Below are positions 51,751 to 60,214 of a stretch of 64,000 nt of DNA, in pieces. Under the pieces are notes generated by a model, which worked only from the letters and a program-made list of their open reading frames with translations, ran no database searches and was not told the DNA's origin. Every line of letters begins with the position of its first letter. Positions within the stretch are counted from its first letter, which is position 1. The position numbers and the translations under genes were made by a program. Source of the stretch: Kibdelosporangium sp. MJ126-NF4 (GTDB lineage: Bacteria > Actinomycetota > Actinomycetes > Mycobacteriales > Pseudonocardiaceae); the NCBI RefSeq assembly GCF_000826545.1, contig NZ_CDME01000007.1, positions 248,001 through 312,000 of the forward strand, written 5' to 3'.

Positions 51751-52338
51751 CTACCACTTAATGGCGAGAGTGAGCTGCAGTGTGTTGTCCGGGCCGGGGA
51801 TGAGGCCGTTCAGCATCAGGGTCGAAAGGCCGCAGTCGGTGAACTCCGGAATTGTGTACGGCTTGGCGACAAGGTCGCCGCCCTCAAGCGGATTGAATTC
51901 GGGCGCCGAGTCCAGGTCTATGGTCGCGGGTTTCGCGGTGTGGCAGTTCTCGCCGACGAACAGCGGCAGGCCGATCGCCTTCACGTCGCTGAGCCTGATC
52001 GTGACGTCGGTGTGTGCGGCGACCACACCGTCGGTGAGCGTGCCGGTCACCTTGCCGACCTGCTCGAATGTGACGGTCGCTGTGGTCGGGAAGATCCCGA
52101 AGATCTTGAAGCTGCCCTTCGCGGGCGGCAGGTTCATGTCCGCGGTGAACCGGCCGGTCGCCCCCTCCAGGTCGACGATGAGCCCGCCGGGGCCCAGCGC
52201 CAGCGACGAGTTCAGCTTCTTGATGGTCGACGTGCCCTTGGTGATGTCATAGGTGAAGACAGGGTCGGCGGCGGCGGTGCCTGCACCGAGCAGCGTGGCC
52301 GTCAGTGCGATCGCGCCGACGAGGACGGGTCTGAGCAT
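51751..52338 (-). CDS. Secreted protein, Mce-flanking family, copy B
   Basis: ATG 52338 (AGGGAG about ten bases upstream) rather than the longer frame to 52368; 195 residues. Signal peptide ending GTAAADP. Same domain as copy A: FPTTATVTFEQ, IRLSDVKAIGLPLFVGENCHT, TIDLDSAPEFNPLEGG. The last 50 or so residues are identical to copy A and the DNA there is almost identical too, while the middle has diverged, which suggests gene conversion of the 3' end. Confidence 0.82.
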   Translation of the reverse strand: MLRPVLVGAIALTATLLGAGTAAADPVFTYDITKGTSTIKKLNSSLALGPGGLIVDLEGATGRFTADMNLPPAKGSFKIFGIFPTTATVTFEQVGKVTGTLTDGVVAAHTDVTIRLSDVKAIGLPLFVGENCHTAKPATIDLDSAPEFNPLEGGDLVAKPYTIPEFTDCGLSTLMLNGLIPGPDNTLQLTLAIKW

Positions 52339-52390
52339 AGGTCGATCTCCCTTGCCGAAAAATCGCACTCCTCGGGGTTCGTGAAATCAA

Positions 52391-52406
52391 CCTACTCGCG
52401 AGTACA
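52391..52406 (-). promoter_or_regulatory. Shared operator-like palindrome, site 3
   Basis: Contains the perfect 12-bp palindrome TACTCGCGAGTA (52393-52404). In the coding direction of copy B it reads TAATGTACTCGCGAGTAGGT, about 53 bp upstream of the start, matching sites 1 and 2. Confidence 0.65.
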
Positions 52407-52463
52407 TTACTGCCACAAGACTGCCGGAGTCATGCTTTTGAAGTTGTCACGCTGATGAGCGTT

Positions 52464-53045
52464 CTACTGCTTCGGCCGGGCCCTGACATGCATTTTCTCG
52501 CCTTGTTTGCCGAACAAGCTGAGGATCTCGGCAGGACGGCCGTCCGCGCTGCCGAACCAGTGCGGCAGCCGCGTGTCGAACTCGACCACCTCGCCCGGCC
52601 TGAGTACGAGATCCTTGTCCGCCAGCAGCATCCGCACCTGACCGGACAGGACGTACAGCCACTCGTACCCTTCGTGCGTGACCTGGTTGGGCACGCGCTC
52701 GCCCTCGAGGATCATCTTGTACGCCTGCAGCCTGCCCGGTTGCCTGGTCAGCGGCAGGACAGTGGCGTAGTTGCCGTCATACTGGCGCACTCGGCGCGGC
52801 TTGAGCCGCACCCGGGGGTCGCCGACCTCGGGCGCGCCGACGAGTTCGTCCAGCGGCACCTGGTGGGCCTGCGCGATCGGCAGCAGTAGTTCGAGGCTCG
52901 GTTTGCGCTGGCCGGACTCCAGTCGCGACAGGGTGCTCTTCGAGATGCCGGTGGTCGTGGACAGGTCGGAGAGGGTGACACCGCGTTCGGTGCGCACGTG
53001 TTTCAGACGTGGCCCGACGTCGGAGAGGGTCTTGGCGAGGTCCAT
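52464..53045 (-). CDS. XRE-cupin transcriptional regulator
   Basis: ATG 53045 chosen as it begins just before the HTH (MDLAKTLSDVGPRLKHVRTERG); 193 residues. HTH at about 10-65 (VTLSDLSTTTGISKSTLSRLESGQRKPSLELLLPIA), cupin at about 110-180 (THEGYEWLYVLSGQVRMLLADKDLVLRPGEVVEFDTRLPHWFGS). Typical of SutR/PuuR-like regulators of amino acid, sulphur or redox genes. Divergent from the flavoprotein gene and probably its regulator. Confidence 0.9.
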   Translation of the reverse strand: MDLAKTLSDVGPRLKHVRTERGVTLSDLSTTTGISKSTLSRLESGQRKPSLELLLPIAQAHQVPLDELVGAPEVGDPRVRLKPRRVRQYDGNYATVLPLTRQPGRLQAYKMILEGERVPNQVTHEGYEWLYVLSGQVRMLLADKDLVLRPGEVVEFDTRLPHWFGSADGRPAEILSLFGKQGEKMHVRARPKQ

Positions 53046-53064
53046 GGGCCCAGTCTGCGCTCGG

Positions 53065-53083
53065 TGTTGCGAAACCGGCAACA
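53065..53083. promoter_or_regulatory. TGTTGC-N7-GCAACA operator candidate
   Basis: An inverted repeat in the 79-bp divergent gap between the XRE-cupin gene and the flavoprotein gene. A further GTTG follows at 53087. Likely binding site of the XRE-cupin regulator. Confidence 0.5.
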
Positions 53084-53124
53084 AAAGTTGTCAGTCCGGC
53101 ACCCTCGTCGGCATCCTCGGCGGC

Positions 53125-54066
53125 ATGACCACCTATGACTATGACGTTGTTGTTGTCGGGGCCGGTGCGGCCGGTCTCTCCGCTGCACTGGTGCTGACCA
53201 GGGCCCGCCGTTCGGTCGCCGTCGTCGACTCCGGCCAGCCGCGCAACGCTCCCGCCGCGCACTCGCACGGCTTCCTGACCAGAGACGGTGTCCCACCGGA
53301 AGAACTGCTCGCCCTCGGGCGAAAGGAGGTCGAGGGATACGGCGGCCAGTTCGTCCCCGGTGTGGTGACCGCGGTCTGGCGCGGGTTCACTGTGGACCTC
53401 GCCGACGGCACGAACCTGAAGGCGCGCCGTGTGATCGCGGCCACCGGGCTGCGCGACGAACTGCCGGACATCCCCGGTCTGGCCCAGCGGTGGGGAAAGG
53501 ACGTCATCGCCTGCCCGTACTGCCACGGCTACGAGTTCGCCGACCGGCCGATCGGCGTGCTGCACGACCCGCACCACGCGCTGCTGCTGCGGCAGTGGTC
53601 GTCCGACGTGGTCCTTTTCACGGCCTCGTCGGACATTCCCGAGCGCGCGCGGCTGACGGCGCGTGGCATCCGGATCGTCGAGGGCACCGTGCGGGGACTG
53701 GCGGTCGCCGACGACCGGCTGCGCGGTGTCGAGATGACCGACGGCCGTCGCGTGCCAAGGGAAGCGTTGTTCCTGAGGCCGAAGTTCGTGCCCAGGGACG
53801 ACTTCCTGCGGCCACTGGGCTATGACCCCGCGCTGACGCAGGCGAACGGCCGGACCAACGTGCCCGGTCTGTGGGTGGCGGGCAACGTCGGCAACCCGAT
53901 GGCCAACCTGATCAGCTCGGCCGGTGAGGGCTCGACGACCGCGTCGATGGTCAACTTCGACCTGGTCGAGGCGGACACCGATCGGGCCATGCCGTTCTCG
54001 CACGACATGGAACGCGAGGCACACGAGCTGCGCCACCGGGATGACAATCGTGATCTCCGTGTATGA
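53125..54066 (+). CDS. Thioredoxin-reductase-like FAD oxidoreductase with CPYCHG redox motif
   Basis: ATG 53125; 313 residues. FAD-binding VVVVGAGAAGLSAALVLTRA at the start, RVIAATGLRDELPDIPG, redox pair Cys130/Cys133 in ACPYCHGYEF, and the C-terminal LWVAGNVGNPMANLISSAGEG. The CPxCHG motif differs from the CATCDG of thioredoxin reductase and is typical of the dithiol-oxidase/GliT-like branch, which uses O2 to oxidise dithiols; the NADPH-binding glycine motif is not evident (it reads GVLHDP where GGGxxA is expected). Its partner substrate is unknown. Confidence 0.88.
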   Translation: MTTYDYDVVVVGAGAAGLSAALVLTRARRSVAVVDSGQPRNAPAAHSHGFLTRDGVPPEELLALGRKEVEGYGGQFVPGVVTAVWRGFTVDLADGTNLKARRVIAATGLRDELPDIPGLAQRWGKDVIACPYCHGYEFADRPIGVLHDPHHALLLRQWSSDVVLFTASSDIPERARLTARGIRIVEGTVRGLAVADDRLRGVEMTDGRRVPREALFLRPKFVPRDDFLRPLGYDPALTQANGRTNVPGLWVAGNVGNPMANLISSAGEGSTTASMVNFDLVEADTDRAMPFSHDMEREAHELRHRDDNRDLRV

Positions 54067-54165
54067 CACCGGGTCGTTCGCGCGAAGGATGTGACGGCCC
54101 CGACGCCCGCCATAGGTTCTCCCCGAGGCGGTACCCAGACCGGGTTCCGCCACGAGGGGAGAGCG

Positions 54166-55719
54166 ATGCGAAGATCATTTCTGGTGGTCGCCGCCGCCGC
54201 GATGCTGGCCGCGGTGGTCGCGCCGCAGGCGAACGCCGACCCGGGCCGACCGGCGCTGACATGGGGCAAGTGTCCGCCGCCGCTGTTCGGCCTGCCGGAC
54301 GACCCGAGGATGAGCTGCGCGACCCTGACGGTCCCGGTCGACTACCGGGACCCGAAGGGCCGCACGATCGATGTGCTGGTCTCGAAACTGCCGACGGCCA
54401 AGCCGGGCCTGCGGCGAGGGGTGTTGATGCACAACGCGGGCGGGCCGGGTGGCCCGAGCCTGCACCTGCCCGCCGCGTACGCGAAGCTGTATCCGCAGGA
54501 GGTGCTGGACCGTTACGACCTCGTCAGCATCGACCCGCGCGGGGTGGGCTACAGCGCGCCGGTCACGTGCGGCCGCACCTTGGCGGGATACCCGGCCGAC
54601 CGGTACTTCCCCGTTCCCGCGGCGGACGGTTCGATCGACAGGAACGTGGAGTTCGCCAAGGGCCTGGCGCGGGACTGCGTGGCCAACGGTGGCCCGAACC
54701 TGCGGTACATGACCACCGCGAACACCGCGCGTGACATGGACCAGTTCCGGATCGCGTTGGGGGAGAAGAAGATCTCCTACAACAGCGGCTCGTACGGCAG
54801 CTACCTCGGTGCTGTCTACGCCACGATGTTCGCCGACCGCAGCGACCGGGTCGTCATCGACTCCAATGTGGATCCCAACAGGGTGTGGCACGACCAGTGG
54901 GCGTTGTGGGACCACGCCTTCGAGTTGCGGTTCCCCGACATCGCCCAGTGGCTGGCCGAGCGTAACGACACCTTGAAGCTCGGCGCGACACCGGCCGAGA
55001 TCCGCAGGAAGTTCTTCGAGCTGGTGGCGAAGCTGAACGAGAAACCGGTGGTGCACCCGCAGGCCGGGCCGATCAACGGTGACGTCTTCCGCGTCGCCGT
55101 GTTCGGCTGGTCCTACCACACGGCGCAGTTCCCGTTGCAGGCCGAACTGTGGCTGCTCGCGGATCGAGGTGTGCTCCCGGCCAGCGGCGCTGTGCCACAG
55201 ACGGCCGTGGCGCCATCGACGAGTGCGGACGCGCCGACCGTGCCGGAGGACAACCTGCGGGCGTCGCAGCTGACGGTGCTCTGCAACGATGCCCGCTGGC
55301 CGCGAGACCCCCGGCACTACCAGCGCGAGGTCTCGGTCAACCGGGAGCTGTTCCCGCTGTGGAACGGGACGGGCACGAACATCTGGCCGTGCGCGTTCTG
55401 GCCGGACCCGGTCGAGCCGCCGGTGAAGGTCACCGGCAAGGGCCCGGCCAACGTCCTGATCGTGCAGACCCTGCGTGACCCGGCCACGCCGCATGTCGGC
55501 GCGCTGGGCATGCGCAGCGCGCTCGGGCCACGGGCCAAGATGGTCACGGTCAACACCGGCAACCACGGCGCGTACGACCCGTCGACGCCGTCGTGCGCGG
55601 TCCGCGCGGTGCACAACTACCTGGAGACAGGGGCTTTGCCCGCACGTGACACGTACTGCGAGCCAGACCCGGCGCCCGCGGGCACCGGACGGATCAGCCC
55701 ACTGATCCCGACCCGGTAG
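54166..55719 (+). CDS. Secreted S33-family exopeptidase (tripeptidyl aminopeptidase-like alpha/beta hydrolase)
   Basis: ATG 54166 with GAGGGGAGA upstream; 517 residues. Signal peptide 1-25 (ends QANADP). Alpha/beta hydrolase with HNAGGPGGPS (oxyanion region), YDLVSIDPRGVGYSAPVTCG, and the nucleophile elbow GSYGSYLG, then C-terminal TAP-like domain with LIVQTLRDPATPHVGALGMRSAL (Asp) and TGNHGAYDPSTPSC (His). Like the Streptomyces SlpD/SlpE and Tap group, it should remove short peptides from N-termini outside the cell. Its end overlaps the ROK gene by 26 bases. Confidence 0.93.
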   Translation: MRRSFLVVAAAAMLAAVVAPQANADPGRPALTWGKCPPPLFGLPDDPRMSCATLTVPVDYRDPKGRTIDVLVSKLPTAKPGLRRGVLMHNAGGPGGPSLHLPAAYAKLYPQEVLDRYDLVSIDPRGVGYSAPVTCGRTLAGYPADRYFPVPAADGSIDRNVEFAKGLARDCVANGGPNLRYMTTANTARDMDQFRIALGEKKISYNSGSYGSYLGAVYATMFADRSDRVVIDSNVDPNRVWHDQWALWDHAFELRFPDIAQWLAERNDTLKLGATPAEIRRKFFELVAKLNEKPVVHPQAGPINGDVFRVAVFGWSYHTAQFPLQAELWLLADRGVLPASGAVPQTAVAPSTSADAPTVPEDNLRASQLTVLCNDARWPRDPRHYQREVSVNRELFPLWNGTGTNIWPCAFWPDPVEPPVKVTGKGPANVLIVQTLRDPATPHVGALGMRSALGPRAKMVTVNTGNHGAYDPSTPSCAVRAVHNYLETGALPARDTYCEPDPAPAGTGRISPLIPTR

Positions 55720-56905
55720 CGGCGAAGGCGTGATCGGTCGCCGACCACGCGGCACCGATCACGCCTGCCTGGTCGCCCAGTTCCGACAGCACGATCGGCA
55801 GGTTCCCGGTGGCCAGCGGCAGCGACCGGCGGTACACCGCGCTGCGCACCTCCGCGAGCAGTTGGTGGCCCAGCCGGGAGACACCGCCGCCGATCACGAC
55901 CATCCCCGGGTTGAGGAAGCTGACCAGCGACGCGACCACGTGGCCCAGTCGCCGCCCGCCTTCCCTGACCAGGTTGGCGGCGGCGAAGTCCCCTGAACCG
56001 GCGGCCGAGGCCACGTCCTGCGCGGTCAGCTCGCCGTGTTGGGCCAGCAGGTCGGCAAGGAACGTCGAGCGGCCGCTGCGCGCGAGCGTCAACGCGTCCC
56101 GAGCCAGCGCGGCGCCACCGAAGTACGCCTCGAGGCAGCCCACCTCGCCGCACGCGCAGGCCGGGCCGTAGTCGTCCAGCTTGATGTGTCCGATGTCGCC
56201 CGCCGTACCGGCCACACCCCGGTACACCCGTCCACCGAGGACGATGCCGCAGCCGATACCGGTGCCGACCTTGACGAAGATGAGCTCGTTCAACGACCTC
56301 GCGACACCGGCGTGCCGCTCGCCGAGAGCCATCACGTTCACATCGTTGTCGACCGTCACCGGGCAGCCCCACGCACTGGCCAACCGGTCGCGTACGGGGA
56401 AGCGGTCCCAGCCGGGCATGATCGGCGGCGCCACCGGCATGCCGTCGCGGAAGCTCACCGGTCCCGGCAGGCCGACGCCCGCGCCGATCACCCGCCCGGT
56501 CACCTCGGCGAGCACCTTGCCCGACAGCTGGGTCAGCCGTTCGAGCACCGACACCGGGCCCTTGCGGATGTCGTAGTCCTCCACGACGTGCGCCAGCACC
56601 TCGCAGCGCGCGTCCGTGACAGCGACACCAATGGACGTCGCACCGATATCCGCGGACAGAAAACGCAGGTCATCGGCGAGTTTCACGAGCGTGGACCGTC
56701 TGCCGCCCCGGCTGGCCGCCGGGCCGCCGGACTCGACGAGGTGCCATTCGAACAGCTTCGCGATCTCGGTGGCCAGCCGCGCGCGGGGAAGTTCGAGCCG
56801 CTCGCCCAGTTCGACCTTGGCCAGCGGGCCCTCGTCCCGAAGCAGCGCCAGCAACTGGGACTGCTGCCTGGTCTCGACCCGGGGTGTGGAGGCTGCGGCT
56901 TGCAC
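55694..56905 (-). CDS. ROK-family protein with N-terminal winged helix
   Basis: GTG 56905 (AGGGG five bases upstream); GTG 56911 is equally possible; about 403 residues. Winged-helix part (RQQSQLLALLRDEGPLAKVELGERLELPRARLATEIAKL), then ROK ATPase domain: DIGATSIGVAVTD, GAGVGLPGPV, DNDVNVMALGE, GTGIGCGIVLGGRVYRG, zinc motif CACGEVGCLEAY and VVIGGGVS. Retention of D in DNDVN suggests possible sugar kinase activity. It may be a sugar-responsive repressor of carbohydrate genes; the target is not visible here. Confidence 0.9.
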   Translation of the reverse strand: MQAAASTPRVETRQQSQLLALLRDEGPLAKVELGERLELPRARLATEIAKLFEWHLVESGGPAASRGGRRSTLVKLADDLRFLSADIGATSIGVAVTDARCEVLAHVVEDYDIRKGPVSVLERLTQLSGKVLAEVTGRVIGAGVGLPGPVSFRDGMPVAPPIMPGWDRFPVRDRLASAWGCPVTVDNDVNVMALGERHAGVARSLNELIFVKVGTGIGCGIVLGGRVYRGVAGTAGDIGHIKLDDYGPACACGEVGCLEAYFGGAALARDALTLARSGRSTFLADLLAQHGELTAQDVASAAGSGDFAAANLVREGGRRLGHVVASLVSFLNPGMVVIGGGVSRLGHQLLAEVRSAVYRRSLPLATGNLPIVLSELGDQAGVIGAAWSATDHAFAATGSGSVG

Positions 56906-56969
56906 TGTCACCCCTACATTGAACCGCACCCACAAGTGAAGGACTATCACACACGCCCCGGGCCCGCTG

Positions 56970-57035
56970 ACCCCCGGTCCGCTCACCCGGGCGCTCGCGG
57001 GTGCACGCGGACCGGGTGCTGAGCGGACCGGGGGT
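56970..57035 (-). terminator. Long hairpin terminator after the TPR-CHAT gene
   Basis: ACCCCCGGTCCGCTCA (56970-56985) pairs perfectly with TGAGCGGACCGGGGGT (57020-57035); the 34-nt loop can fold further. It lies 17 bp after the TPR-CHAT stop and separates that operon from the ROK gene. Confidence 0.75.
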
Positions 57036-57051
57036 GGTGGACCGGGTTACG

Positions 57052-60000
57052 TTACGCGCCGTGGTGCAGGTAGGCGGCCCACATCGACGGCAGGTGTGGG
57101 ATGTCGGTGCGGATGCCCCGGATGGCCTGGTGCAGTGCTCGCGCCGAGTCGGTGGTGGTCGCCATCCCGCTGTAGAAGTCCCCGGCGATGAACGATGCCA
57201 CCGAGTCGGTGACCTCCCACAGCGTGCCGACCACGTGCGGGTATCCGGCGAGCTGGAAGGCGGCGGGCAGGTGCACGGGTTCGTCCGCGTCCGGCGCCGC
57301 CGTGCACGCCGACAGGTACGCCAGGCGGGCCCTGGTCAGCTGCAATGGGACCAGGCTGGCGATCCGAAGTGGATCGTCGGCCAGTATCAGTGAGGTTCCC
57401 GTGCCTCGGCAGGCGAAGTGCACGATCGGGCATTCGTCCACATGGGACAGGACGGCGCCTCGTGTCGGCCAGTGCGCCGCCGGGGTGCCCTCGGTGTTGA
57501 TCAGCAGCGTCGAGTTCGGCACGCGCTGGCGCACGGCTTCGGCCTCGGCGACCGCGTGCGGGAGCGTGGCCACCACCAGCGCGTCGGACACCGCGACCGG
57601 CTGCGCCCAGTCCCTGGCGTGGCCGAGTGCCTGGATCGTCGGCGTGTACGAGGAAACGACGCGGTCCAGCACGGACTCGCCCCGTGCGTAGTGGTACCCG
57701 GCCGCGTGGATCGGCAGGCGGTTCAACGCTCCGTGGGTGACCCACCACATCCTCGGCCATTCCCCTCGGGGCATGCCCTTGAACCCCAGTGCGGCCAGCA
57801 CCGGCGCGGCGGCGACCTCCCACAGCCACTCGAGGACCGCGTGCATCTGCTCCTGGTTGGACGATTCCACCGCCGCGTGGAGTTCTTCGGCGCGCGACTC
57901 GATCGCGCGTGCGGTCAGCCGTGGCAGCGCGACGGACGTGACACCCGAGGGGGTGACCAGGATGGCGTCGCCGCGGTAGCGGCTGACGTTCAGCACCGCG
58001 ATCGGCCCGTCCGACGCGGCCGACAGGTCCACTTCCACCGGCAGCAGGAACGTCGAGAACCCCGGCAGTGCCCTGATCGCGGCCAGTGTCTCGTCGAACG
58101 AGGCCGCGAGACCCGCCCGGTCGGCCCGCGACGGGCACAGCGGGTCGGCAGGCACGCCGAGTTGGTCACGCAGGTCGATGAACTGCCTGGCGAACTCCGG
58201 GTACTCGGCCCGCAGGTCCACCACGTCGCCACGGGTGCCGAGCGCCTGGCTCAGCCGTCCGCCCCTGCCGAGTTCCAGCAGGCTCAGCGCGCGGCCCGGC
58301 GATCCCGCCGCCAGCGCCAGCGACGCGGCCTCGATCGTCAGGTCCTCCTGCTGCACGGGCGACAGCGCGGCCACCCGGACGGCCGTCTCCAGCAGGTTCG
58401 CCGCGCGTCCCGGGCTGGCCTTGGCGATCAGCGACGCGGCCGCCCAGCACGACTCGACCACAGTGGACGTCTGGGCCAGCGGAACCGACGCGGCCTCGAC
58501 GAACCGGGTGAACGCCTCGTCCTGCTCGCCCGCGTCGAGCAGCAGGTTGCCCAGGTTCGACAGCCGGGACGCCAGTTCGGGATCGTCGGCGTCGGTGGAC
58601 TGGACCGCCGCGCGGCTGAACGAGATCACCTCGTCGAGGTCGGAGACCTCCCGCAGCACCGTGGCCAGGTCGGCCAGTGAGCGCGCGTCGAGCGGGTCCG
58701 CCGCGGCCTCGGTCAGTTCGAGCGCCTCGTCGAGGTCGGCCCGGATTCCGCGCAGCCGGTAGCGTTCCAGCAGTGCCGGGCCGAGTGCCGGGGCCGCCGC
58801 GCCGCGGAACGCGCTGATCGCGCCGTCGAGGTCGCCCGCGGAACCGGACCGGCGGTACCGGGTGATCAGCACCTGACCGACCACATTGGACACAATGGTG
58901 CGTTCGGTCAGCGGGACGACAGCGTGCGCCTCGCGGGCGAGCGTGAGGGCCTGGTCGAGGTCGGCAGGGGAGCCGGTCCGCCCGTGGCGGCGCAGCAGGG
59001 CCTGGGCGAGCGTGCTCAGGTGCGTGTGGTTCGCCGAGGTCGTGGCGACGGCCTCCCAGCCGGTCGCGATCGCCTCGTCCAGGTCGGCCAGTGCGCCGGT
59101 CCGCTCGAACCGGGTGCGCAGCGCGCCTGTCAACTCGGCCAGCATGCCTGGCCGGTTGGTGCGTGCCGCGCCCGCCGCGGACCGGATCAGGCTGATCGCG
59201 TCGTTGAGGTCGGCGGGATCCCCCACCTCCGAGTACCGGCTCAGCAGCACGGACCCCAGCGTGTACAGATGGTCGGCCCGCGCCGGGTCGTCATGGGGTG
59301 ACGCTTCGACGGCGGCCTGCGCTGTGTGCAACGCGGCGTCCCGGTCGGCGGGGGAGCCCGTGGCCGCGTGTTGCGCCTTCAGCGACACCGCGAGTTCGCC
59401 GAGCGTGACGGCGCTGGGGTCGGCGTCGACCGCGGCTCGGCCGTAGGCAATGGAACGGTCCAAGTCGGACCGATTGCGGGCGTGTTCGAAGCGAACACGG
59501 AAAGAAGTGCACAATCCGGACACGGCGCGTACCCAGTCGGAGTACCCCGCGGGGAACGCGTCGGCCGCCGTCAGCCCGGCGGCGATCGCCTCGTCGAGAT
59601 CGGCCGGGTCGCCGCCGGCCGCGAACCGGGCCAGCAGGGCGGTGGCCAGGTCGGACAGCAGCGCGGGCTGGGTGGCGGCCGACCGGATCAGCGAGATCGA
59701 CTCGTCCAGATCCGGTTTGCTGCCCGACAGCCGGTACCGGCTGTGCAGCGCCACACCGAGCACAGCCAGGCACAACGTCCGGCCGGGTTCGCCGCCCGCC
59801 ATGCCCCGGCGTGCCACGCCGATCGCTTCGGCCAGGTCCTCACGGCGGCTGGTGCGCCGGAACCGCAGCCACAACGACAGTCCGAGGTTGTGCCGGTAGG
59901 AGCTGATGTTCGGGTCGCCGACCGTCGCCGTGTCCAACGCCCGGCGGCTGGTGGCGATCGCGCACTCGAGATCCTCGGTCAGCCCGGCGCGTTCGAACCT

Positions 60001-60177
60001 CAGCCGCAACGCGAGACTGAGGTTGTGCAGGTGAACCGCCCGGTCGACGTCGTCCTGCGGCGCCGAGTCCGCCACCTGACGGCACAGGTCGACGGCCACG
60101 TCGACCACATCGATGTCACAGGGACCCTGTGCTTGATCAAGATAGCTCAGGGCCTGCTCGACATGACTCACCACCAC
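57052..60177 (-). CDS. TPR-repeat protein with C-terminal CHAT (caspase-like) domain
   Basis: GTG 60177 (other GTGs follow directly, so the start is uncertain by two codons); 1041 residues. Residues about 1-700 are tetratricopeptide-type helical repeats with the recurrent GDPADLDEAI / LRxRFERTG pattern. The C-terminal 350 residues form a CHAT domain: GALNRLPIHAAGYHYARGE, DRVVSSYTPTIQAL, VHFACRG, LAYLSACTAAP (Cys958) and GYPHVVGTLWEVTDS. In CHAT proteases the first motif normally ends HG; here Arg924 replaces that catalytic His, so activity is doubtful. It is the last gene after a sigma factor and a membrane protein. Confidence 0.9.
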   Translation of the reverse strand: MVVSHVEQALSYLDQAQGPCDIDVVDVAVDLCRQVADSAPQDDVDRAVHLHNLSLALRLRFERAGLTEDLECAIATSRRALDTATVGDPNISSYRHNLGLSLWLRFRRTSRREDLAEAIGVARRGMAGGEPGRTLCLAVLGVALHSRYRLSGSKPDLDESISLIRSAATQPALLSDLATALLARFAAGGDPADLDEAIAAGLTAADAFPAGYSDWVRAVSGLCTSFRVRFEHARNRSDLDRSIAYGRAAVDADPSAVTLGELAVSLKAQHAATGSPADRDAALHTAQAAVEASPHDDPARADHLYTLGSVLLSRYSEVGDPADLNDAISLIRSAAGAARTNRPGMLAELTGALRTRFERTGALADLDEAIATGWEAVATTSANHTHLSTLAQALLRRHGRTGSPADLDQALTLAREAHAVVPLTERTIVSNVVGQVLITRYRRSGSAGDLDGAISAFRGAAAPALGPALLERYRLRGIRADLDEALELTEAAADPLDARSLADLATVLREVSDLDEVISFSRAAVQSTDADDPELASRLSNLGNLLLDAGEQDEAFTRFVEAASVPLAQTSTVVESCWAAASLIAKASPGRAANLLETAVRVAALSPVQQEDLTIEAASLALAAGSPGRALSLLELGRGGRLSQALGTRGDVVDLRAEYPEFARQFIDLRDQLGVPADPLCPSRADRAGLAASFDETLAAIRALPGFSTFLLPVEVDLSAASDGPIAVLNVSRYRGDAILVTPSGVTSVALPRLTARAIESRAEELHAAVESSNQEQMHAVLEWLWEVAAAPVLAALGFKGMPRGEWPRMWWVTHGALNRLPIHAAGYHYARGESVLDRVVSSYTPTIQALGHARDWAQPVAVSDALVVATLPHAVAEAEAVRQRVPNSTLLINTEGTPAAHWPTRGAVLSHVDECPIVHFACRGTGTSLILADDPLRIASLVPLQLTRARLAYLSACTAAPDADEPVHLPAAFQLAGYPHVVGTLWEVTDSVASFIAGDFYSGMATTTDSARALHQAIRGIRTDIPHLPSMWAAYLHHGA

Positions 60178-60214
60178 GGTAGTGAAAGGTACCCACCAGC
60201 AGACGAAACCTGTG

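Noticed and set aside
57418..58680. 420-codon plus-strand frame opposite the TPR-CHAT gene
   Set aside because: Arg/Gln/Val-rich shadow; the opposite strand has clear CHAT and TPR patterns.
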